This document shows positions 1-8,461 of a stretch of 64,000 nt of DNA, piece by piece; position 1 is the first letter of the stretch; each line of letters starts with the position of its first letter. Below the pieces are notes generated by a model. That model was not told the DNA's origin, did no database searches, and saw only the letters and a program-made list of their open reading frames with translations. The translations under genes were made by a program, and so were the position numbers. This stretch comes from Oligoflexia bacterium (GTDB taxonomy: Bacteria; Bdellovibrionota_C; UBA2361; JBGSMV01), in the NCBI GenBank assembly GCA_019694515.1, contig JAIBBU010000015.1, positions 1 to 64,000 of the forward strand. The letters run 5' to 3'.

Positions 1-127
1 CCGTTGGGTCCCCAAAGGGCGAACTCCGCCTGGCTTCGCTTCGCTTGAGCTCGCTATCGGCTCGCTCCGCTACGCCAGGCTACTCGGCTATTTCAGATGT
101 CACTTACACAATCTTTGAAACACTCCC

Positions 128-207
128 AATTAGTCGATACCAACATTCCGAGTAGCTCAAATTAGTCGATACCAGTCTCAAATTAGTCGATACCAACATT
201 CCGAGTA
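128..207. repeat. Iterated 27-bp direct repeat cluster
   Basis: Two full copies of a 27-bp direct repeat starting AATTAGTCGATACCA and ending ACATTCCGAGTA lie at 128-154 and 181-207. A half copy, only the first 15 bases, lies at 160-174. Starts are 32 and 21 bases apart. Copies at 160, 181 and 625 are preceded by CTCA/CTCAA. A fourth full copy lies about 400 bp downstream. The units are not interrupted palindromes and have no uniform spacer, so this is not CRISPR-like; a recombinase or repeat-element end is possible. Confidence 0.75.
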
Positions 208-624
208 ACTGTGGAAAACGAGGCGTAAAGTCTTATAAATACAAAACCCGCTCTCGTAATTTTGATTAACACAGCTCAGGCAATGTCGTTTCTTACGACT
301 CTGCCAAAGAAGGATCGACTTAGACCGCAATAAATGGGACAGTCCCGGACCTTCGCTCGGATCTCCGCCCCTGGAGATGACCCCCAAACACAGAGATCCT
401 CGCGAACTTTGATATCACCCCGGCAGCAGACTGACTAACGGAGGTAACGGAGGTTTGAACGCCCCCGGGGGCCACTCCACACTATACTCTCCCGCCCTCC
501 AACGCCTAAGACACTCCCTACACTCAGCACAGAATTCTTTGAAGTCTCTAATTAGCTCCATACGAAGCTTATTGATGGAGCAGATAACAAATACCTTCCG
601 GCTCTTTTTCTTGGGGGTCCCTCA

Positions 625-651
625 AATTAGTCGATACCAACATTCCGAGTA
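625..651. repeat. Distal copy of the 27-bp direct repeat
   Basis: This is an exact copy of the 27-bp repeat found at 128-154 and 181-207, in the same orientation, preceded by CTCA as in two of the upstream copies. It sits about 180 bp upstream of the toxin/antitoxin-like pair. Confidence 0.8.
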
Positions 652-806
652 CTATGTAATCGAAACTCTTGGACAGAAGTTTCTTCTTACAGTAAAAGGG
701 GATTGGAAGCTTGTTCCGACCTCGGTTTACTAGAACTAGCGCGACATGATAGAATGTTCTTTGGATAGCGACTTAATCGCTAAACTATCCCCGTATTCGA
801 TTTTCA

Positions 807-992
807 ATGAAGAAGCATAATCCAGAGCAGAGCAGCAAGCCGAACCAGGAAACTTTGCGGTTGGATTTTGTGCGTAGCCGTTGCGCGCGGTACAAACTGC
901 ATATTCCGGAGAAGCTTCAGGCGATTGAAGAATTGGCGGACATTATTGAAACGGCCCGCCGATCCTACTATGAAAATCTTAAACAGTCTTAA
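807..992 (+). CDS. Small partner protein of nucleotidyltransferase (antitoxin-like)
   Basis: This encodes a 61-residue hydrophilic, mostly helical protein. The N-terminal 16 residues are rich in K, N, Q and S; the rest is predicted helix containing IEELADIIETARRSY. Its last 23 bases overlap the start of the downstream nucleotidyltransferase gene, indicating translational coupling. Small helical proteins encoded immediately upstream of AbiEii/DUF6036-type nucleotidyltransferases are commonly proposed to be antitoxins or cofactors; I do not recognise this family. The antitoxin role is inferred from position only. No signal peptide or membrane segment is visible. Confidence 0.55.
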   Translation: MKKHNPEQSSKPNQETLRLDFVRSRCARYKLHIPEKLQAIEELADIIETARRSYYENLKQS

Positions 993-1566
993 CCGAGTTT
1001 CGGATCTCCTCGCCCGCTATGCTGGTTCGTGGGGAATCTGCGGCGGAGTGGCGGCATGCATCTATCGAGATGTTCCGAGGTTCACCGGGGACATCGATAT
1101 CGCATTAACGGATCATTCGTCGGCATCAGCCCAAGAGATCGCCAAGCGCGTGCTTTCCGAGCTTGGGTACACGCACACAAATGGCTTTGTAACCGACGCC
1201 AACGGTCGCCTATTTCCCGACAAAGCGCTGATCATCGGGCGCGAAAATAATCCATCGGCGTTCCTGGGAATCGATTTTTTGCTGCCGATTATTCCTTGGG
1301 TCCCCAGAGCCGTAGAAAGAGCCCAAAGCAATTGTTTGGATTATGGTATTAAGCGGCTCCCCACTATTACAATCGAGGATCTGTGTCTAGCAAAGCTGAG
1401 CGCTCTAATTGCAGCACCGCAGCGCGGGGTAGATAGGGAGGACATCATCGCAATCCTTCGAACCTCGCCCATGTTTGACAGGCAGTACTTCAACTCTCGG
1501 GCACAGGAGCTCGAATTGATCGTCCCGGCGGATCTACTCCTGCTGTTTCCTAAATTGCAGCAATAA
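970..1566 (+). CDS. Nucleotidyltransferase-fold protein, AbiEii/DUF6036-like
   Basis: This is a 198-residue nucleotidyltransferase-fold protein. The N-terminus has the family hallmark: a GICGGVAACIY segment followed by FTGDIDIAL, in which the G-[ST]-like loop and the DID acidic pair would bind nucleotide and metal. The C-terminal half is helical (TITIEDLCLAKLSAL, then REDIIAIL), as in substrate-binding halves of AbiEii-like proteins, where a conserved aspartate follows the helix. I use the ATG at 970 because the upstream in-frame GTG would add 34 residues read from inside the partner gene. Such enzymes act as toxins by modifying tRNA or nucleotides, or as accessory enzymes; the target here cannot be deduced. 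The coupling with the 61-residue gene supports a two-gene module. Confidence 0.75.
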   Translation: MKILNSLNRVSDLLARYAGSWGICGGVAACIYRDVPRFTGDIDIALTDHSSASAQEIAKRVLSELGYTHTNGFVTDANGRLFPDKALIIGRENNPSAFLGIDFLLPIIPWVPRAVERAQSNCLDYGIKRLPTITIEDLCLAKLSALIAAPQRGVDREDIIAILRTSPMFDRQYFNSRAQELELIVPADLLLLFPKLQQ

Positions 1567-1630
1567 TTGCCTCTTCAACCCTTCAAACTCGGCATGTTAC
1601 CCTAGCATAGGGCCGGGGCGCTCCGGACCA

Positions 1631-2557
1631 ATGCCGCCAACGCGCCCAGTCGAAAGCATGCAGAAGATTCTTATCGCGGTTATATTGATTGGACTGGTGT
1701 GGTCAAGCCACACGGCGCTGCGTGCGCTGATTGTGGCCGACACCGCGTTGGCGAAGGAGAGCGCCGCGCAGCTCGAGGTGCTGTATCTACCCCAGGGTCG
1801 CGCCTTGGAATTCATCAGCTTCGGCTATCGTAATCTCTTCTCTGATATTCTCTGGTTCAATACGATTAGCTACTTCGGCAAGCACTATGTAACCGATCGC
1901 AACTACGGCTGGCTTAAACATATGTGCAGCCTCGTCACCCGGCTTGATCCGAGAAAGCGTCATGTTTATGAGTTTTGCGGGTTAATGCTGGCGTGGGAGA
2001 GCTCCGACTACGACGGCAGCATCGAGCAGTTCAACCGCGCCATCGAGCAGTTTCCCGATCAGTGGAAGCTCTATTTTCAGCGCGGCTTTACCGAGATGTT
2101 CTTCAAAAACGACGCTGACAAGGCGCGGCAAGATTTTATGAAAGCCGCGTCACTCCCGGGGGCCGAACCGATCGCAGCCAGACTGGCGGCTAAGAAGCTC
2201 CTCACTACTTCGGAGCCCGAGGAAGCGATCGTCTTTTTGAACGAGTTATTGCGGCAGACTAACGACAAGGTGCAGCGTAAAGCCCTGACCAAGAGACTGC
2301 GTGAAGCACGCTACGAGCTCGATCTGCGCGCCCTTGAGAAAGCTATGGGTGAATTTGAAGCCCGACAGGGTCGAGCGCTCCAGGAGCTCTCCGAGCTTAA
2401 GCAGGCTGGAATGGTAAGGGAGATACCGACTGACCCTTGGGGCGGAAGCTATTTTTTAGATCAATCTGATCGGCAAATTAAAAGCAGCAGTAACCGCAAA
2501 CGTCTCGGTCTTTACAAGCACAAGACCATCGCCGATCATCTGACTGCAACACCATGA
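1631..2557 (+). CDS. TPR-like membrane-anchored protein upstream of an ABC transporter
   Basis: This 308-residue protein has an N-terminal hydrophobic segment (about residues 11-35, an uncleaved anchor or signal), then a helical TPR/HAT-like region (about 70-240). Signature-like stretches are SSDYDGSIEQFNRAIEQFP and DADKARQDFMKAASLP. The C-terminus contains TDPWGGSYFLD, a short motif also seen at the C-termini of pseudopilin-like proteins. An alternative start at the ATG at 1658 would begin exactly at the hydrophobic segment. Its stop codon overlaps the ABC ATPase start by the ATGA tetranucleotide, so it is part of the same operon. I infer an envelope protein working with that transporter; the exact role is unknown. 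Confidence 0.7.
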   Translation: MPPTRPVESMQKILIAVILIGLVWSSHTALRALIVADTALAKESAAQLEVLYLPQGRALEFISFGYRNLFSDILWFNTISYFGKHYVTDRNYGWLKHMCSLVTRLDPRKRHVYEFCGLMLAWESSDYDGSIEQFNRAIEQFPDQWKLYFQRGFTEMFFKNDADKARQDFMKAASLPGAEPIAARLAAKKLLTTSEPEEAIVFLNELLRQTNDKVQRKALTKRLREARYELDLRALEKAMGEFEARQGRALQELSELKQAGMVREIPTDPWGGSYFLDQSDRQIKSSSNRKRLGLYKHKTIADHLTATP

Positions 2558-3492
2558 GCAACGCTTCATCCTCGGCTTTATCACTCGAAAATCTCAGCTA
2601 CGCTTACCGCAGCAACTGGGTACTGAAACGCATTCATGCGCTCACGGAGGTGAGTTTGGAAATCCGCGAGGGCGAAGCCTTCGGTTTTTTGGGGCATAAC
2701 GGGGCGGGGAAGACGACCGCCATGAAATGCATCTTAAATCTGATCCGCCCGGCCGGGGGGAAGATTAGTATCTTCGGGCGCGACAGCCGCGAGCCCGAGG
2801 CCCGCAAGGTAGTTGGCTATCTTCCGGAGCAGCCCTATTTTTATGATCACCTCAATGTCTTCGAGCTGATGGAGCTGTACGCGGTGCTGGCCGGCATTCG
2901 ACGCGCGGAAGCGGGCCCCGCGATAGCGCGGGCGCTCGATCTGGTAAAGGTCAGCGCACGCAAACGTTCTCCGATGCGCAGTCTTTCCAAGGGACTCACG
3001 CAGCGGGTTGCGATGGCGCAAGCGATCGTGGCGCAGCCGAAATTGCTGCTTCTGGACGAGCCTTTTTCAGGGCTTGATCCGATCGGGAGGCGCGACCTAA
3101 GAGAGCTGCTGGTCGAACTAAACCGGAACGGCACTACAATTTTCATGTCGTCGCATGTGCTAAGCGATGTCGAGCATATCTGCGGACGGGTCTCGATCAT
3201 GGTGCAGGGCAAAATTAAAGCGCTGCTAGATATCAAGGAGCTAGCCAACCGCCCCACTCAACACTTTGAGATGCTGGTGCGAAATTACGATCGCGCGGCC
3301 GCTCGTCTTAAGGCGCTCGCCAGCTCACATGATGCCGGCGAAAACGTGTTGATCTTGAAATTTGAGCAGCGCGCGCGCGCCGAAGAGGCGCTGCGCCTGG
3401 CGTTAGCTGAAGGCGCTTCGGTAGAAGCGTTTCATCCCGCCGACCACGGGTTGGAGGAGATCTTCGTGCAGGTGGTGCAGGCGGGCAGGTGA
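2554..3492 (+). CDS. ABC transporter ATP-binding protein
   Basis: This is a 312-residue ABC-type ATPase. Walker A is GHNGAGKTT (about residues 48-56), the Q-loop lies in YLPEQPYFYD, the signature is a divergent SKGLTQRVAMAQ, Walker B is LLLLDEPFSGLDP and the switch histidine is in SSHVLSDVEHI. The C-terminal ~90 residues after the nucleotide-binding domain resemble the regulatory tail of CcmA/NatA-type exporters. It overlaps the TPR gene by 4 bases and the permease gene by 1-4 bases, so ATPase and permease are co-translated. The family exports lipids, drugs or polysaccharides, or assembles envelope components; the substrate cannot be told from sequence. Confidence 0.92.
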   Translation: MSNASSSALSLENLSYAYRSNWVLKRIHALTEVSLEIREGEAFGFLGHNGAGKTTAMKCILNLIRPAGGKISIFGRDSREPEARKVVGYLPEQPYFYDHLNVFELMELYAVLAGIRRAEAGPAIARALDLVKVSARKRSPMRSLSKGLTQRVAMAQAIVAQPKLLLLDEPFSGLDPIGRRDLRELLVELNRNGTTIFMSSHVLSDVEHICGRVSIMVQGKIKALLDIKELANRPTQHFEMLVRNYDRAAARLKALASSHDAGENVLILKFEQRARAEEALRLALAEGASVEAFHPADHGLEEIFVQVVQAGR

Positions 3493-4268
3493 TGGGAACC
3501 AAGGTATATTTAATAGCACTGAATACCTTCCACGAGTCGGTGCGCAGCAAGGTCATGTACAGTCTTTTGTTTTTTGCGCTGGCGATGCTGGTAGCCTCGC
3601 TGCTCTTCGGCAGCGTCACAATCGGGGATCGCATCGTGGTCCTAAAAGATTTTGGGCTCTTTAGCATCTCTCTCTTCTCGGCGCTCTACGCCGTGATCTC
3701 CGGTACCGCACTCCTGCATAAGGAGCTATCGCGCCGTACGATCTATAATATTCTGGCTAAATCGGTCCGGCGCTGGGAGTTTGTCTTCGGCAAGTATCTG
3801 GGGATGCTGCTTACCACCGCGGTGATGGTGGCATGTATGTGCGCGGCGCTGCTGGCTTTTGTTTACCTGCTAAACGGCGAGTTTTCAGCCGGGATCGTGC
3901 GGGCCAGCCTGCATATCGTGATTGAACTCATGGTCGTATGCGCTTTTGCGATCTTCTTCTCCTCGATCGTGGTGACGCCGCTTTTAGCGGGCATGCTTAC
4001 CTTCGCGGTGTTTTTAGCGGCGCGTTCGACCGAATATTTGATGTATTTCGTCAATCAAGACGGCGTTTCAGCCCCATTAAGTGCTGTATTGAAGAGTCTT
4101 TATGCCCTGTTACCGCATCTAGATCGTGTGAATATCTCGGATCTCGTGGTGTACGACGCTGCGGTGTCATGGAGCCTGACCTTTTACTCCTTCGCACACG
4201 CCGCGGCCTACTCCGGAGTGCTGTTGATCCTTTCAACTTGGATTTTTTCCAAAAGAGATTTCAACTAA
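3489..4268 (+). CDS. ABC transporter permease (ABC-2 type)
   Basis: This is a ~259-residue integral membrane protein with about six hydrophobic helices (for example FFALAMLVASLLFGSV and ISLFSALYAVISGTALL). Between helices 2 and 3 it has the cytoplasmic segment ELSRRTIYNILAKSVRRWEFVFGKYLG, typical of ABC-2 permeases, which contacts the ATPase. It begins at GTG 3489 or ATG 3492; both overlap the ATPase stop codon, and I report the longer form. It pairs with the preceding ATPase as one exporter. No separate substrate-binding protein is encoded, consistent with export rather than uptake. Confidence 0.85.
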   Translation: MMGTKVYLIALNTFHESVRSKVMYSLLFFALAMLVASLLFGSVTIGDRIVVLKDFGLFSISLFSALYAVISGTALLHKELSRRTIYNILAKSVRRWEFVFGKYLGMLLTTAVMVACMCAALLAFVYLLNGEFSAGIVRASLHIVIELMVVCAFAIFFSSIVVTPLLAGMLTFAVFLAARSTEYLMYFVNQDGVSAPLSAVLKSLYALLPHLDRVNISDLVVYDAAVSWSLTFYSFAHAAAYSGVLLILSTWIFSKRDFN

Positions 4269-4357
4269 GCTGTATTTCAAGCTTGGAACACAGCGGTATC
4301 CCGGGCGCAGCGCGGGATTTCATTGGCAGTCTCGAACACTAGGTATTAGGAACTAAA

Positions 4358-5419
4358 ATGGATAAGCGTTCTCAGAATTTTCTCTACAAACTACTTGAAA
4401 CGCCTTCGCCCACCGGCTTTGAACAGGAGATTCAAAAGGTGGTTCGGGCGCACATGAAAGATGTCGCGGACACCATGGAGACAGATCTGCACGGCAATCT
4501 GATCGTGGGGCTCAACCCCAAGGCCAAGCGCCGCGTGATGCTGGCCGGGCACTGTGACCAGATCGGACTGATGGTGAAGCATATCGACAAGGATGGATTT
4601 TTATGGTCCTCGGCGCTGGGCGGAATTGATGTCGGGGTGCTGATCGGCGCGCAGGTTACGGTGCATACCAAGAAAGGCCCGATCAACGGCATCGTGGGAA
4701 GAAAACCGATCCACCTTCAAAACGGCGAAGAGCGCAGCAAGATGTCGCTCGATCTGGAGAATGTCTGGATCGATATCGGCTCCAAGAATCAAAAAGAGAG
4801 CGAGAAACGGGTGGAGATTGGAGATCCGGTCACATTCAAGCTTGGAGTGTTGGAGCTTGGGAACCAGATGATCTGCGCGCCCGGATTGGATGACAAAGCC
4901 GGACTCTATATCGCGATGGAGGCTTTGAGACTTTGCGCTAAGGCTAAGCTTGCTGTCGGAGTATATGCGGTCAGCACGGTGCAGGAAGAGGTCGGACTGC
5001 GCGGAGCACGCACGGCCGCATTTAGCGTTGATCCGGAGGTCGGTATCGCAATTGATGTGACTCACTCTTCTGATAATCCGGGAGCTGGCAGCGGCAAATC
5101 TACCCCGTGCAAATTGGGCAAAGGTCCCACGATCGCACGGGGCCCGAATTTCAATCCGGTGGTGGGAGAGATGCTGGTGGCTGCGGCGAAGAAAGCAAAG
5201 ATCCCTTATCAGCCGGCCACGGCTGCCGGACCGCTCGGCAACGATGCAAACGCAATTCAGGTTTCCCGCGGCGGTGTCGCAGCCTCGGCTATCGGTATCC
5301 CGAATAGGTACATGCATACGCAGGTCGAGGTTTGCAGTTTGGACGATTTGGACAATTCGGCGAAGCTCTTGGCCGCTTTTATAAAATCAATTAAGCCCAC
5401 GACTGATTTTAGGCCGTAG
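4358..5419 (+). CDS. M42 family metallo-aminopeptidase
   Basis: This is a 353-residue cytosolic enzyme of the M42 family (FrvX/glutamyl aminopeptidase/tetrahedral aminopeptidase), which removes N-terminal residues from peptides as a large oligomer. Metal ligands are visible: His65 in AGHCDQIG, the aspartates of GLDDKAG (about 178-179), the catalytic/ligand pair EE in TVQEEVGLRGA (210-211), Asp233 in IAIDVTH and the C-terminal His in YMHTQVEV. The intervening PDZ-like lid domain (about 70-165) is present. Length is normal. It starts about 90 bases after the permease gene and probably has its own promoter. Some members were labelled endoglucanase; peptidase activity is the established one. Confidence 0.92.
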   Translation: MDKRSQNFLYKLLETPSPTGFEQEIQKVVRAHMKDVADTMETDLHGNLIVGLNPKAKRRVMLAGHCDQIGLMVKHIDKDGFLWSSALGGIDVGVLIGAQVTVHTKKGPINGIVGRKPIHLQNGEERSKMSLDLENVWIDIGSKNQKESEKRVEIGDPVTFKLGVLELGNQMICAPGLDDKAGLYIAMEALRLCAKAKLAVGVYAVSTVQEEVGLRGARTAAFSVDPEVGIAIDVTHSSDNPGAGSGKSTPCKLGKGPTIARGPNFNPVVGEMLVAAAKKAKIPYQPATAAGPLGNDANAIQVSRGGVAASAIGIPNRYMHTQVEVCSLDDLDNSAKLLAAFIKSIKPTTDFRP

Positions 5420-5454
5420 GCGCGGCGGCGTGCGGTCGGATTCCTTTTCAGATG

Positions 5455-5585
5455 GCTTTGGTTGTTGATCGGTGTGCCGTAGAGGTAGGGATTGCTTCGC
5501 TCCGCTCGCAATGACAACCCCCCTGTCATTGCAAGCGGAGCGAAACAATCCCTACCTCTACGGCACACCGATCAACAACCAAAGC
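5455..5585. repeat. 131-bp near-perfect palindrome (GCTTCGCTCGCAATGAC family)
   Basis: Two 62-base arms (5455-5516 and 5524-5585) are reverse complements with only two mismatches, separated by a 7-base loop. The core of each arm is GGTAGGGATTGCTTCGCT followed by CCGCTCGCAATGACA, a dispersed-repeat word also present at 8.8, 11.3-11.5 and 36.0-36.2 kb. The arms can form a very stable hairpin, which may terminate transcription of the convergent peptidase and nrdJ genes. A related palindrome on the other side of nrdJ suggests a mobile MITE/REP-like origin. Confidence 0.85.
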
Positions 5586-5695
5586 ACCTGGGAATAGGAA
5601 TCATCTGCACAACCAGACCTATAGGCAAAATTACGCATACCGTTTCGATTGACCGCCTTTGCAGCGACAAAAACATACCTCGCCGTGCTGCTGCG

Positions 5696-8461
5696 CTACC
5701 CGCAACCGCCCTGGCTTCCGCAGTTCAGGCAATAATAACATCCGGCCTGTCTTACCATCAGCGATGCACCGCAGTGGATGCAGGGCGGAGCATCTTCCTG
5801 AGCGCGAAACGACAAGGCGCTAGCTCCGAGGGTTGAAGTATGTACCGGCACCGCAGGATTCGCTGCGCTTTGCGCGGGGGAAGGTATCTCCTTTTCACCC
5901 TCAACCGCTTTAACTGCGATTCCTAGCGCCAAGCGCTCATCGGCGCTCAGAAACTTTAGCGCCAGCCACCTAAAGACATAATCGACGATCGATTGCGCCA
6001 TCGGAATAGCTTTGTTGGTGGTAAAGCCGGAGGGCTCAAAGCGCATGTAGGTAAATTTCTTGATCAGGGTGGCTAGCGGAACTCCGTGCTGCAGCGCAAT
6101 CGAGATCGAGGTAGCGAAAGCGTCCATCAAGCCCGATAGGGTTGATCCTTCCTTTGCAACCACCAGGAAGATCTCGCCCGGTTTGCCGTCTTCATAGAGC
6201 CCGACGGTCAGATATCCCTCTAGCCCTGAGATACTAAACTTATGGGTGAAGGCCTGGCGGTCGTCCGGCAGACGGCGCCGTACCGGGGAGAGCGCCTTGC
6301 CCTTCTCGGTTTTGTTTCCGGAGTTTAAGGGCTGGGTGCGCTTTGAGCCGTCACGGTATAACGCCACCGATTTAAGACCCATGCGCCAAGCTTCCACATA
6401 CACCTCCATGATCTCCTCGGGCGTAGTGTCATGCGGAAGATTAACCGTCTTGGAGATAGCTCCGGAGATGAATGGTTGGACCGCGCCCATCATCTTTAGG
6501 TGCCCGGTGTAGTGAATACTGCGAATGCCATTGGAAGGTCTAAAAGCGCAGTCGAATACGGCCAGATGCTCCGGCTTTAAATGCGAACAGCCCTCAATCG
6601 TATCTTGCTTTTCGATGTGCTCCAAAATCTTGGCGGTAAGATCCGGATCGTAGCCCAGGGACTTCAGGGCGCGGGGCACGCTGCGGTTTATAATCTTTAA
6701 CGTTCCGCCTCCCGCCAATTTCTTATACTTAATCAGCGCCAGATCCGGTTCGATACCGGTGGTATCACAATCCATCATGAATGAGATCGTACCGGTCGGA
6801 GCGATCACAGTAGTCTGCGAATTGCGATATCCAGCCTCTTCGCCGGCGCTTTCAGCCTCGGCCCAGAGGGCGCGTGCGCGGGTCGCCAGGCTTTCCGGCA
6901 GCGCTGAAAAATCTTGCTGTTCCGCGGCTTTCTTGTGCTTGCGAATCACCTTCAACATGGCTTGTCTGTCGGCGCGGAAACCGCGAAAAGCACCCCTGGC
7001 TTTAGCTAAGCGGGCACTGGTGCGGTAAGCCTGGGCGGTCATCACGGAGGTCAGCGCAGCCGCCCACTGCCGTCCCGCATCGGAATCGTAGGGATGGCCT
7101 AGGCACATCAGCATCGCTCCCAAGTTGGCGAAACCGAGCCCGATCTGCCGGAAGTCGCGGGCGCACCGTTCGATCGCTTTAGAAGGATAACGCGAGCTGT
7201 CGATCAACATGTCCTGGGCGCAGATCAACAGATCGACAACGTGCAGGAACTTATCGAGCGCGAACTCTCCGTCCGGCTGCAAGAACTCAAGCAGGTTGAT
7301 GCTGGCCAGGTTGCAGGCCGAGTTATCAAGATGCATGTATTCGCTGCAAGGGTTACTGGCGTTAATGCGGCCTGCATGCGGACAGGTGTGCCACTCATTA
7401 ATAGTGGTATCGAACTGAATTCCCGGGTCGCCGCAGATATGAGCGCATTCGGAAACCAGCTTAAGCACATCCCGCGCACGCAGCTCCTCGCAAACGGAAC
7501 CGTCCGTCACGCGACGGGTCGGGAAGGCGCTGTTGTTCACCGCCGCTTCCATGAATTCGTCGCTGGCTCTAATGCTGAGGTTCGCATTTTGGAAGGCCAC
7601 GGAATCATAGGCGCCTCCGGTAACATTAAAGCCGCCGTCATACCCGGCATCGATCAGGGCCCAAGCCTTCTTCTCCTCGGTCGCTTTGCACTGAATGAAC
7701 TCGATGATATCGGGATGACTTACATCCAAGATCTGCATCTTGGCAGCCCGCCGAGTCTTACCACCGCTCTTGATACTCCCGGCCCAGGAATCAAATCCCT
7801 TCATGAAGGAAAGGGGGCCTGAGGCGGTGCCGCCGCCCGAGAGTTTTTCGCGGCTGGAGCGAATGGAGGAGAGATTCGTGCCGCAGCCCGAACCGGATTT
7901 AAATAGCGCACCTTCCAGAGCCTGCAATTCGAGCAACGATTTCATGCTGTCGTCGACGGAGAGGATGAAACAGGCGCTACACTGCGGATGCGGCTCTACT
8001 CCAACATTGAACCACACCGGAGAATTGAAGGAGGCCTGCTGATGAAGCAGAATATGGGTCAGTTCATCCAAAAACACCGCGCGATCGGCCGGAGTCGCAA
8101 AATAACCTTGGCTATCGCCCCAGCCGCTAATCGTGAGCACGACTCGGTTTAGCAGCTGCTTAAGGCTGGACTCGCGTTCGGGAGTGTTTTTTTCCCCATG
8201 AAAATATTTCGACGAGACCACGGTGGAGGCCATTTCGCTCCACTCCGTGGGGAACTCGGCATTTTTTTGCACGAAAAAAACCTCTCCGTTCGGACCTTTG
8301 ATTTCGCAGGTGCGCTTCTCCCAGGTTACCCCTTCGAAGGGATGTTTTTTCCCATCAGTAAAGCAGCGCTGGAAGTGCAAACGATCTTTCGACTCAATCA
8401 CTTCGACTTCTTTCTTTGCCTTTCCGTTGGTGTGTGCGTGAGATCCGATTATGCCTTCCAT
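5696..8461 (-). CDS. nrdJ: Adenosylcobalamin-dependent (class II) ribonucleotide reductase
   Basis: This 921-residue class II ribonucleoside-diphosphate reductase makes deoxyribonucleotides independently of oxygen using adenosylcobalamin. Visible features are NPVWFNVGV and QCSACFILSVDDS in the N-terminal half, the active-site motif NPCSEY followed by SACNLASINL, and the nucleotide-loop region around PTGTISFMMDCDTTGIEPD. The C-terminal insertion is characteristic of long NrdJ. It ends in a zinc-ribbon/redox tail with CIHCGAS and CYYCLNCGS pairs of CxxC-type motifs followed by GGCG. Length matches the family (~900-950). No nrdAB or nrdD is in the window. I see no clear cobalamin riboswitch upstream. 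Both sides carry related long palindromes. Confidence 0.96.
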   Translation of the reverse strand: MEGIIGSHAHTNGKAKKEVEVIESKDRLHFQRCFTDGKKHPFEGVTWEKRTCEIKGPNGEVFFVQKNAEFPTEWSEMASTVVSSKYFHGEKNTPERESSLKQLLNRVVLTISGWGDSQGYFATPADRAVFLDELTHILLHQQASFNSPVWFNVGVEPHPQCSACFILSVDDSMKSLLELQALEGALFKSGSGCGTNLSSIRSSREKLSGGGTASGPLSFMKGFDSWAGSIKSGGKTRRAAKMQILDVSHPDIIEFIQCKATEEKKAWALIDAGYDGGFNVTGGAYDSVAFQNANLSIRASDEFMEAAVNNSAFPTRRVTDGSVCEELRARDVLKLVSECAHICGDPGIQFDTTINEWHTCPHAGRINASNPCSEYMHLDNSACNLASINLLEFLQPDGEFALDKFLHVVDLLICAQDMLIDSSRYPSKAIERCARDFRQIGLGFANLGAMLMCLGHPYDSDAGRQWAAALTSVMTAQAYRTSARLAKARGAFRGFRADRQAMLKVIRKHKKAAEQQDFSALPESLATRARALWAEAESAGEEAGYRNSQTTVIAPTGTISFMMDCDTTGIEPDLALIKYKKLAGGGTLKIINRSVPRALKSLGYDPDLTAKILEHIEKQDTIEGCSHLKPEHLAVFDCAFRPSNGIRSIHYTGHLKMMGAVQPFISGAISKTVNLPHDTTPEEIMEVYVEAWRMGLKSVALYRDGSKRTQPLNSGNKTEKGKALSPVRRRLPDDRQAFTHKFSISGLEGYLTVGLYEDGKPGEIFLVVAKEGSTLSGLMDAFATSISIALQHGVPLATLIKKFTYMRFEPSGFTTNKAIPMAQSIVDYVFRWLALKFLSADERLALGIAVKAVEGEKEIPSPAQSAANPAVPVHTSTLGASALSFRAQEDAPPCIHCGASLMVRQAGCYYCLNCGSQGGCG

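Larger units (their letters stand above)
1..806. other. Repeat-rich region without a convincing gene
   Basis: The first 80 bases are a GC-rich patch built from GCTTCGCT/GCTCGCT-type words, with a GCCTGGC ... GCCAGGC pairing around it, so it looks like a dispersed palindromic repeat. Bases 128-207 and 625-651 hold iterated copies of a 27-bp repeat. The open frames here (for instance 455-733, which begins at a TTG and runs through a repeat copy) have low-complexity, unfamiliar translations and no good ribosome binding site, so I do not call a gene. The patch most likely represents accumulated repeats and recombination debris beside an accessory toxin/antitoxin-like pair. Confidence 0.6.

Noticed and set aside
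128..651. Possible CRISPR array from the repeated 27-bp unit
   Set aside because: Spacing is irregular (21, 32 and >400 bases), one copy is only half length, and there are no cas genes.
455..733. 92-codon plus-strand frame beginning at TTG in the repeat-rich start of the window
   Set aside because: It runs through a copy of the 27-bp repeat, has an atypical residue mix and no proper ribosome binding site.
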